Below are positions 1 to 5,127 of a stretch of 5,203 bases of DNA, piece by piece. The notes below the pieces were generated by a model. The model made no database searches, was not told the DNA's origin, and saw only the letters and a program-made list of their open reading frames with translations. A program made the translations under genes and the position numbers. Each line of letters opens with the position of its first letter. Within the stretch, counting starts at the first letter, position 1. Where the stretch lies: assembly GCA_013203365.1 (NCBI GenBank), contig JABMQG010000411.1:1-5203 (forward strand). Direction: 5' to 3'. This stretch comes from Planctomycetota bacterium (lineage in GTDB: Bacteria; Planctomycetota; Phycisphaerae; SM23-33; FEN-1343).

Positions 1-147
1 CCACCGCAGCATTGGGCTTGCATGGGCCGCGCCATGGCAATAGTATCATCCGCACGACGAATCTGCGGTGTAATTGAACCCGTTGCCCCATTTGGCTTTG
101 GAGCGGGTGGACGAACAACTGGAAAGTGGAGGCCTAACAAGCAATGA
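1..147 (+). CDS. possible 3' end of an upstream reading frame, partial, unidentified
   Basis: One + frame is open from the window edge for 48 codons. It ends in a TGA at 145-147 that overlaps the ATG of the next gene in the ATGA arrangement often seen with translational coupling. The peptide ends in ...GKWRPNKQ and contains a glycine-rich PFGFGAGG stretch. I recognise no family, and the frame is short enough to be open by chance. A second + frame runs from a TTG at 74 to a TGA at 146-148 and is equally unproven. Treat this as a weak candidate; the stretch may simply be the leader of the beta-CASP gene. Confidence 0.2.
   Translation, partial: PPQHWACMGRAMAIVSSARRICGVIEPVAPFGFGAGGRTTGKWRPNKQ
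128..132 (+). promoter_or_regulatory. ribosome binding site of the beta-CASP gene
   Basis: GGAGG is a full Shine-Dalgarno core, placed 11 bases before the ATG at 144. The spacing is a little long but usable. It supports the ATG at 144 as the true start, in agreement with the conserved family N-terminus that begins right there. Confidence 0.7.
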
Positions 148-1535
148 TTGACCTGGAATTCCATGGCGCAGCTAAGACCGTCACAGGTTCGTTCCACATA
201 CTCCATCTTCCGGACGGACCAATCGCACTTGATTGCGGTCTGTTCCAGGGCCGGCGAAGCATCGCGCGCGAGATGAACGTTTCCTTTCCCGTTCCGCCCG
301 AGCAATTGCGGGCGGTATTGCTCTCGCACGCACACCTGGATCACAGCGGGAGAATCCCCCAACTGTTCACCCAGGGCTTTCGTGGCAAGATATACGCCAC
401 CTTTGCCACCTGCGACCTGTGCCGAGTCATGCTCGCCGATTCGGCCCACATTCAAGAGGAAGACGCCCGCTTCTGGAACGAGCATCGCGCCGCCGGCCCC
501 GCCGAGCGAATCGAGCCGCTCTATACCGCCCAAGACGTCCAAATGGCGAATGAATATTTTCAAGGCGTACCATACAATAGCCCCGTCACCATAGCCAAAG
601 GCTGTACCGCTACGTTTCTGGAAGCCGGGCATATTCTGGGCTCGACGTGCATCATGGTTGAGATCGCCGGCAACAGCACCCGACTGTTGTATACCGGCGA
701 CCTCGGGCGATTCATGACCCCAATCCTTCGCGACCCGACCAACCCGATGCCGGAGGCAGACTACCTCATCACGGAATCAACCTACGCTAACCGCACCCAC
801 GCCGATGCCTCAACGACGAAAGACCAACTGGTCCAGGTGATAAATGAAACCCGTGCGCTCGGCGGAAAGGTCATCATACCAGCCTTCAGCCTTGGGCGAA
901 CGCAGCTCCTGGTCTACTGCCTCTCCCAAGCCGTCGCTGAAGGGCAGCTCCAGCCGCTACCGATCTACGTCGACAGCCCACTCAGTGTCAACGTCACCAA
1001 AGTGTTCACCGAACATCCCGAATGCTACGACGAACAGGCACGCGACTTCTGGCACGCACGTGGCAACATCTTCGGCCGAGGGCTGGTAACCTACATAACC
1101 GAGGTCGACCAGTCCAAGGCGATCAACGACAAAAACGAGCCGTGTGTTATCATCGCCTCCGCCGGAATGTGCGAGGCCGGTCGTATACTGCATCATCTCA
1201 AGAACAACGTCGAAAACGACCGCAACACCGTCGTAATCGTAGGCTACATGGCCCAACATACGCTGGGCCGGCGGATCGTCGAGCGAAATGAAAAAATCAA
1301 GGTATTCGGCCGCGAGTACGATCTGCTCGCCCGTGTAAAAACACTGAACGGTTTCTCCGCACACGCCGACTCCGGCGACTTTAAACGCATCCTCGGCCCA
1401 CTGGCCAAAAAGCTCAAGGGCGCCTTCGCCGTTCACGGCGAAAACTCCCAACTACAAGCCATGAAGGACCTGCTCACCCAAGCTGGCTGCAAGAACACCC
1501 GAATCCCATCGCAGGGCGAAAAGATTTCCATCTGA
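144..1535 (+). CDS. MBL-fold beta-CASP metallo-hydrolase, predicted RNA nuclease (CPSF73/RNA specificity factor-like)
   Basis: Complete 463-aa protein, predicted cytoplasmic, with no signal peptide. The N-terminus MIDLEFHGAAKTVTGS is the usual opening of this family. The metallo-beta-lactamase metal motif HxHxDH is at H62-A-H64-L-D66-H67, followed by H163 (AGHILGS) and D186 (YTGDLGR). The beta-CASP insert follows, with motif A at E211 (TESTY), motif B at H407 (FSAHAD) and motif C at H431 (VHGE). SAGMCEAGR at 339-347 is also characteristic. All metal ligands are intact, so an active Zn-dependent hydrolase is expected. Relatives include the cleavage factor CPSF73/Ysh1 and bacterial or archaeal RNA endo/exonucleases, so RNA processing or decay is the likely role; the substrate cannot be read from sequence. 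It lacks the extra C-terminal domain of RNase J. It is convergent with tgt, which starts its 3' end 152 bases further on. Confidence 0.93.
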   Translation: MIDLEFHGAAKTVTGSFHILHLPDGPIALDCGLFQGRRSIAREMNVSFPVPPEQLRAVLLSHAHLDHSGRIPQLFTQGFRGKIYATFATCDLCRVMLADSAHIQEEDARFWNEHRAAGPAERIEPLYTAQDVQMANEYFQGVPYNSPVTIAKGCTATFLEAGHILGSTCIMVEIAGNSTRLLYTGDLGRFMTPILRDPTNPMPEADYLITESTYANRTHADASTTKDQLVQVINETRALGGKVIIPAFSLGRTQLLVYCLSQAVAEGQLQPLPIYVDSPLSVNVTKVFTEHPECYDEQARDFWHARGNIFGRGLVTYITEVDQSKAINDKNEPCVIIASAGMCEAGRILHHLKNNVENDRNTVVIVGYMAQHTLGRRIVERNEKIKVFGREYDLLARVKTLNGFSAHADSGDFKRILGPLAKKLKGAFAVHGENSQLQAMKDLLTQAGCKNTRIPSQGEKISI

Positions 1536-1603
1536 AAAACGAATAATGGTGCGATTCTTATCATATACGCCGAAGGACGGACATTTCTACTTTGGCTTGA
1601 CAC

Positions 1604-1624
1604 GGTTTTCCAGACACTGGAACC
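1604..1624. terminator. short perfect hairpin between convergent genes, possible terminator
   Basis: TTCCAG-ACA-CTGGAA (1608-1622) is a perfect 6-bp stem with a 3-base loop. It can be extended by GG/CC across a two-base bulge. It sits between the beta-CASP stop (1535) and the tgt stop (1690), where a shared terminator would be expected. There is no clear T-run on either side, so intrinsic termination is uncertain. A second small stem, CCGGC/GGCCG-type, follows at about 1623-1645. The rest of the 152-base gap shows nothing else. Confidence 0.3.
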
Positions 1625-1687
1625 GGCAATAGCCAGGCCGGCAAACAGAGCGGTGCAGCCACCCGATCCGATGGCTGAACAGAAGCG

Positions 1688-2833
1688 TCAAGTGCTCTGG
1701 CGGCCGGCCCGGCATGGGTTCATTTGCCCGAGCCATTGTCGGGCTTTTGAGGCGAACTGGCCAGCGGCGATGGCGGCGCGAATGGCGGCCATGAAGCGAG
1801 CGAAGAAGGTGATGTTGTGGATGCTCAGAAGTATCGGCCCGAGCATTTCGCCGGCGAGAAATAAGTGACGCAAGGCACCCCGGCTGTAGTGCCGGCAGGT
1901 GAGGCACGGGCAACTCTCCTCAAGCGGACTGCGGTCGCCGGTGTGGCATGCGTTACGCATTCGCAATGGGCCGGAGAAGGTGTAAGCGAAGGCGTTTCGC
2001 CCGTTTCGAGTGGGAAGGACGCAGTCGAAAAGATCTATACCACGAGTCACCGCGGCGAGGATATCCGCCGGTTCGCCGACGCCCATGAGGTATCGCGGCT
2101 TGGACCTTGGGAACTGCCCATCGACGGCGTCGAGCACAGCTATCATCGCTTCATGCCCTTCCCCGACGGACAACCCGCCGACGGCGTAGCCAGGCAAGTC
2201 AAGTTGAACGATGGCCTCGGCTGAGGCCGCACGCAGGTCGGCGTGCAAGCCACCTTGCTGGATGGCGAACAGCGCCTGGTCGTCGCGGCTCTTGGCCGCA
2301 GCACACCTTCGCGCCCACGCCGCCGACCGGCGTACCGCCCCGGCAATGACGTCGCGGGCGGCGTCGTGCGGGGGACACTCGTCCAACTGCATTATCACGT
2401 CCGCCCCCAGGAGTTCCTGGACCCGGACGGCCCGTTCCGGCGTAAGAACCACCGTAGCGCCGTCAATGTGGCTGGCGAACGTAACACCGTCTTCGTCAAC
2501 CTTTCGCAGCTTGGCAAGACTGAAGACCTGGTAGCCGCCGCTGTCGGTCAGGATGGGCCCGTCCCAGGCCATCAGGTTGTGCACGCCGCCGAGCGCTGCG
2601 ACCACTTCAGGGCCCGGGCGCAACAGCAGATGGTAGGTGTTCGCGAGGATCATTTGCGACCCGCTGGCGACGATATGGTCGCGCGTGACGCCCTTGATCG
2701 TTCCGCACGTACCCACGGGCATGAACGCGGGGGTATCCACCACGCCGTGAGGTGTGGAAAACTTTCCCACCCTGGCGGCTGAGGATACGGATTCGTGCAC
2801 GATCTCAAATGCGAACATGCCGGCAGCATACAT
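1688..2833 (-). CDS. tgt: queuine tRNA-ribosyltransferase (tRNA-guanine transglycosylase)
   Basis: 381 aa, the usual length of bacterial Tgt. The enzyme exchanges guanine 34 of tRNAs with GUN anticodons (Asp, Asn, His, Tyr) for preQ1 in queuosine synthesis. The active-site residues are present: D97 in LTDSGGYQ, D151 in MQLDECPP, GGLSVGE for substrate binding (219-225), and the nucleophile D270 in GIDLFDCVLPTRNGRNA. The zinc site is C308-x-C310-x2-C313 with H339 (SIHN). The open frame runs up to 2917, but the start at 2833 is preferred: it has AGGA 7 bases upstream, and the 28 extra residues do not look like Tgt. A second in-frame ATG at 2818 (MFAFEIVHE) lacks a Shine-Dalgarno but matches where many family members begin. 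No queA, yajC or secDF lies beside it, although these are common neighbours elsewhere. Confidence 0.97.
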   Translation of the reverse strand: MYAAGMFAFEIVHESVSSAARVGKFSTPHGVVDTPAFMPVGTCGTIKGVTRDHIVASGSQMILANTYHLLLRPGPEVVAALGGVHNLMAWDGPILTDSGGYQVFSLAKLRKVDEDGVTFASHIDGATVVLTPERAVRVQELLGADVIMQLDECPPHDAARDVIAGAVRRSAAWARRCAAAKSRDDQALFAIQQGGLHADLRAASAEAIVQLDLPGYAVGGLSVGEGHEAMIAVLDAVDGQFPRSKPRYLMGVGEPADILAAVTRGIDLFDCVLPTRNGRNAFAYTFSGPLRMRNACHTGDRSPLEESCPCLTCRHYSRGALRHLFLAGEMLGPILLSIHNITFFARFMAAIRAAIAAGQFASKARQWLGQMNPCRAGRQST

Positions 2834-2840
2834 GACCGAT

Positions 2841-2844
2841 TCCT
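2841..2844 (-). promoter_or_regulatory. ribosome binding site of tgt, deciding the start
   Basis: Reading the - strand, AGGA lies 7 bases before the ATG at 2833. Neither the upstream in-frame candidate at 2917 nor the downstream ATG at 2818 has a comparable site, so this favours a 381-residue Tgt. Confidence 0.6.
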
Positions 2845-2982
2845 GGCGGGCAAGCGGGTCGGGGGAATTGCATGGGCAGCAGGCGTTACGATTGTATCGA
2901 CTGCGAGGGTTGTACATGCCGAATTGTTCCTCTGTTTGATGCGTACCACAGTTTGACCAATTCAGTTCGCTCGGCCGGTGCT

Positions 2983-3000
2983 ATATTCCGTATGGAATAT
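2983..3000. promoter_or_regulatory. 18-bp dyad, operator-like
   Basis: ATATTCC-GTAT-GGAATAT is a perfect 7-bp inverted repeat around a 4-base centre. It lies in an AT-rich patch within otherwise GC-rich DNA, 150 bases upstream of the tgt start. Its size and shape fit a binding site for a dimeric transcription factor. No regulator is encoded in this window and I do not assign one. It could instead be a small hairpin or part of the neighbouring repeat cluster. Confidence 0.4.
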
Positions 3001-3051
3001 TGGTTGGCCGCAGCCAGATAGAGCCGGACCGAAGTGACCGTGCGGTCTCGC

Positions 3052-3246
3052 CAGTAAAACTTAAAGTGCTCTAAGGTAGCTGAACCGATCGGCCTTATCG
3101 AGGTGGTTAATTTCAGACGCAAAACGAGTCGCCCCTCGCCTACAGAGCCTACATCGGGCCGATCTATGCCGGTTACGACGGCACCGTAAGAGGCGCTCCG
3201 TCGCCGCCGGCAATGGGACAAGGCTAGAGCACTTTAAGTTTTACTG
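3052..3246. mobile_element. 195-bp segment with perfect 22-bp terminal inverted repeats (MITE-like or paired repeat copies)
   Basis: The left arm (3052-3073) starts CAGTAAAACTTAAAG. The right arm (3225-3246) ends CTTTAAGTTTTACTG. The two arms are exact reverse complements over 22 bases, and the match stops at both ends of the arms. The interior encodes nothing recognisable, so it cannot move by itself; this fits a miniature inverted-repeat element. No target-site duplication is visible at the two borders (ctcgc versus tagca), which weakens the transposon reading. The right arm is also the start of a longer repeat that recurs at 4627, so the structure may instead be two inverted copies of a dispersed repeat. 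Confidence 0.5.
3083..3174. repeat. nested internal inverted repeat of the 195-bp segment
   Basis: GATCGGCC (3087-3094) pairs perfectly with GGCCGATC (3157-3164). AACC (3083-3086) pairs with GGTT (3171-3174) across a 6-base one-sided bulge. Together with the outer 22-bp arms, this lets the whole segment fold into one long branched hairpin in either strand. Confidence 0.45.
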
Positions 3247-3286
3247 TAGCACTCAGATTGGCTGTGACTTCGGCTAGGCGGCACCG
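3222..3286 (+). repeat. dispersed repeat, copy 1
   Basis: About 65 bases beginning at the right inverted-repeat arm and continuing through CTGTAGCAC and GGCTGTGACTTCGGC. It aligns by hand with 4627-4691 in the same orientation: 25 of 31 ungapped matches in the first part and about 24 of 33, with two single-base indels, in the second part. The inverted left arm at 3052-3073, with a weaker match outwards to about 3029, looks like a third, inverted member. Confidence 0.6.
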
Positions 3287-3299
3287 TCACCAGCTGATC
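3256..3299 (+). other. imperfect 13-bp hairpin followed by TTTT
   Basis: GATTG/GCT/GTGAC (3256-3268) pairs with GTCAC/AGC/TGATC (3286-3290 and 3292-3299). There is one bulged C (3291) and two G-U pairs around a 17-base loop. The G-U pairs form only in + strand RNA, and TTTT follows at 3301-3304, which resembles a weak + strand terminator. However, no + strand gene lies upstream. It overlaps repeat copy 1, so the fold may belong to the repeat. Confidence 0.3.
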
Positions 3300-3355
3300 C
3301 TTTTGCCTGGGCTGACTACGTTGGAAGCACCCGTGCCAAGGCAAGTCGAAGAACT

Positions 3356-4609
3356 TTATTCCACTTGCATGATCTTAGCGCCGGGGTAATAGGCGCGGAG
3401 GATTTGGTAGTATTTCATTCCACGGCGGGCCTTGCCTTCGGCGCCATACTGACACAGCCCGACGCCGTGCCCGAAGCCTTTGCCGTCTTCAAAACTGATA
3501 CTGTCGCCGGCATCGCGAATAGTGCAATCCATACTGTAGAGTTTTTTTGCACCTGCCGAGCCGTAGCGCAACAGGGCGATGCGAAGGTCGTCCGCGCGAA
3601 TAGTGGCGGTCCTACCGTCTTCGGAAATGATGTCCAGCCAGAGCGGCCGACCCCAGTTGGTCGCCGAGCGAATGCGGATTGCCCTGAGCGTGCCCATTTG
3701 AGCCACCTGTCTGTAACACTGCGCAACAGCGGCGTACACCTCGGTTTTCGCTATCAGCACCGGCGCCCACCGGTAACGGCCGGAGAACGCGCAGTCTTGG
3801 CACACTACTCCGCCGGAGAGCGGCTGAAACTGTTGGTCCTGCGGTTCGAGCCCGTCGGCGGCACTGGTCATGCCTCCACAGCAAGAGCTGTAATAGGCCT
3901 TGAATATCTTCGCCGCTCCTTCAGCGTCGGTGCCGGCCAGCACCTGTCCGCAGGTCTGCCGGACGGCGGCCAGGCTCTTGGGTGTTTCTTTGTCGAGCCC
4001 ACCGTAGACCTGGCTGCGCTGGTCGGCGTACACGTCGAAGCTGCGGTGCCGGCCGGTGTGTTGGGATTCGTACAGTGCGTAAGTCCTGGCTGCGACGGCT
4101 AGGGCCTCATAAGTCTCGATGTGCCAGCTTTGTGGCAGCTCACATGCCAGCACGCCGGCCAAATAACCCTCCAGGGGTACGTGATTGTCGACGTGGAACC
4201 GCCGATCGTCCGCATCGACAGGTTGGATCACCAGCGAACCCCGGTATCGGCGGCCGTTGCACTGTACGAACGTATCCTTCTCCGCAGGTTCGATCCGCAC
4301 AACCTGGCCGACGCCGTAACGATTGCCAAGCACCCAAGTCCGGTCGCGGCGGAGGAGCACCGTCGGTGGCAATACATTGCTTGAGCCGCCGACGGCTTTT
4401 CCGTCTACCATCAGCCGATAAGGCCCCGTGACGGCGAGGCGGACTAAACAGACAGATTCTCGCAGCCGCACACGAACGATCCGGCCAGACACCGGCAGGG
4501 CTGACCCGGCGACCGGCCCCATTTGTCGATGGCAACTGGAGATCATGCCGCACAGCGAGATCGCCAAGAGCAGCAGCACGTCGGCCGTTCGGATCAACTG
4601 GTGTTTCAC
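3356..4609 (-). CDS. SpoIID/LytB-domain protein, predicted lipoprotein peptidoglycan lytic transglycosylase
   Basis: 417 aa from the GTG at 4609. A short basic n-region and hydrophobic core (VLLLLAISLCGMISSC) end in an ISSC lipobox with Cys26, so export and lipid anchoring are predicted. The SpoIID/LytB domain covers about residues 140-413. It has VPLEGYLAGVLACELPQSW with the presumed catalytic Glu157, then EALAVAARTYAL, YYSSCCGGMTSAADG, a CxxC pair at 270/273 before GRYRW, and the closing GKGFGHGVGLCQYGAEGKARRG...YYPG. SpoIID of Bacillus cleaves denuded glycan strands during engulfment. LytB-type proteins outside spore formers are poorly understood, so a cell-wall remodelling role is inferred. 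An earlier GTG at 4657 is in frame, but it and the codons just after it lie in a repeat copy and give an over-long signal region. No start has a good Shine-Dalgarno. Confidence 0.88.
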   Translation of the reverse strand: MKHQLIRTADVLLLLAISLCGMISSCHRQMGPVAGSALPVSGRIVRVRLRESVCLVRLAVTGPYRLMVDGKAVGGSSNVLPPTVLLRRDRTWVLGNRYGVGQVVRIEPAEKDTFVQCNGRRYRGSLVIQPVDADDRRFHVDNHVPLEGYLAGVLACELPQSWHIETYEALAVAARTYALYESQHTGRHRSFDVYADQRSQVYGGLDKETPKSLAAVRQTCGQVLAGTDAEGAAKIFKAYYSSCCGGMTSAADGLEPQDQQFQPLSGGVVCQDCAFSGRYRWAPVLIAKTEVYAAVAQCYRQVAQMGTLRAIRIRSATNWGRPLWLDIISEDGRTATIRADDLRIALLRYGSAGAKKLYSMDCTIRDAGDSISFEDGKGFGHGVGLCQYGAEGKARRGMKYYQILRAYYPGAKIMQVE

Positions 4610-4626
4610 GGGTTTTGCTTTGCCTC

Positions 4627-4691
4627 GGCTGGAACACTTAACGTTTGGCTGTAGCACCCCAGACCGGCTGCGCCTTCAGCGGGCGGTGCCG
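4627..4691 (+). repeat. dispersed repeat, copy 2
   Basis: Begins GGCTGGAACACTTAACG and continues CTGTAGCACCCCAG, ending GGGCGGTGCCG. It is about 77% identical by hand alignment (49 of 64 columns, plus two single-base indels) to 3222-3286. It can fold as GCACC (4654-4658) with GGTGC (4685-4689) around an inner GCTG/CAGC stem (4667-4670, 4677-4680). It lies just upstream of the SpoIID-like gene and covers the alternative GTG start at 4657. Confidence 0.6.
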
Positions 4692-4694
4692 CTC

Positions 4695-4709
4695 TGCATC
4701 GACAATGCA
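4695..4709. repeat. small inverted repeat next to repeat copy 2
   Basis: TGCAT-CGACA-ATGCA is a perfect 5-bp stem with a 5-base loop, four bases past the repeat copy. It may be part of the same repeat unit or chance. The rest of the gap up to 4827 contains only a GC-rich foldable stretch around 4797-4825 (GGCCC/GGGCC around GCATT) just after the alpha-CTD gene's stop, with no T-run. Confidence 0.2.
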
Positions 4710-4827
4710 TAGGCAACGCCTGGTTTCTGGCTCCTTGCCGGCCTCGCCCCCGCTCAGCATGGAGAGCTACATTCCATCGTTAACCGCTCTATTTCTGCCG
4801 GGGGGCCCGCATTGGGCCGGCCGGTCA

Positions 4828-5127
4828 TCACTGTCGCAGTTCCAAGCCGAATTCCGCCAGTCGCTCCTTGACCTCTTCGAGACTGGTGTGTCCGAAGTTC
4901 TTACAGGTAAGCAGGTCCACTTCGGTTTGTGCGGCCAACTCGCCGAGGGTAGTAATCTCCAGCCGTTCCAGCGCCTTGCGGGCCCGGACAGAAAGCTGCA
5001 ATTCGGCGATGGGAGTCGCCAGGACCCCTTCATTGCCTACAACGGCACCGTGGCCTTGATCAGTAGGGACGACTGAGGGCCTAATCTCGGCCTCCTGGCC
5101 CAGTTGGCGGCCCTTCTGGGCGAGCAT
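4828..5127 (-). CDS. RNA polymerase alpha C-terminal-domain-like protein (second alpha-CTD; 5' part broken or off-window)
   Basis: 99 codons from the ATG at 5127, the first ATG after an in-frame stop. Residues about 38-99 are an alpha-CTD: LSVRARKALERLEITTLGEL, then EVDLLTCKNFGHTSLEEVKERLAEFGLEL. This is the helix-hairpin-helix-like fold that in RpoA contacts UP-element DNA and activators. Compared with E. coli RpoA, the equivalents of R265, N294, G296 and S299 are kept (R48, N77, G79, S82), while N268 and K298 become K51 and T81. Residues 1-10 are the tail of a preceding alpha-CTD copy. A normal RpoA has one CTD after its dimerisation domain and sits among ribosomal protein genes, so this is more likely a paralogous tandem-CTD protein. 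Whether a short protein is made from 5127 is unclear. Confidence 0.65.
   Translation of the reverse strand: MLAQKGRQLGQEAEIRPSVVPTDQGHGAVVGNEGVLATPIAELQLSVRARKALERLEITTLGELAAQTEVDLLTCKNFGHTSLEEVKERLAEFGLELRQ

Larger units (their letters stand above)
2834..3355. other. 522-bp gene-free region between the SpoIID-like gene and tgt
   Basis: No reading frame here looks like a real protein. The longest, about 111 codons on the - strand, runs across the inverted repeats and the dyad listed separately and has low-complexity, unfamily-like composition. The tgt leader occupies the left part. The middle and right parts are occupied by an operator-like palindrome, a 195-bp inverted-repeat-bounded segment and a folded repeat. 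I found no convincing -35/-10 pair for tgt and no tRNA. Confidence 0.7.

Noticed and set aside
1..35. Possible divergent gene starting at an ATG at 35 on the - strand
   Set aside because: Only 11 codons are visible, with no clear ribosome binding site and no recognisable peptide.
957..1451. A 164-codon - strand frame inside the beta-CASP gene
   Set aside because: Shadow frame opposite an intact enzyme with complete metal motifs.
1598..1603. TTGACA resembling a -35 box on the + strand
   Set aside because: No -10-like hexamer lies 15-19 bases downstream and no + strand gene follows.
1587..1913. An arginine/histidine-rich - strand frame covering the tgt 3' end and the convergent gap
   Set aside because: Out-of-frame product of tgt DNA; the arginine- and proline-rich composition is typical of shifted GC-rich codons.
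2243..2782. A 179-codon + strand frame antisense to tgt
   Set aside because: Shadow of tgt, whose catalytic and zinc residues are all on the opposite strand.
2886..3221. A 111-codon - strand reading frame upstream of tgt
   Set aside because: It runs through the left inverted-repeat arm and the dyad, shows no family resemblance and has no supporting start signal.
3365..4102. A 245-codon + strand frame antisense to the SpoIID-like gene
   Set aside because: It is the mirror of a gene with clear conserved motifs; its own translation is biased in composition and matches nothing.
8..4817. GCATTGGGC occurring both near the left edge and near 4809
   Set aside because: A 9-base match without extension in GC-rich DNA is expected by chance.
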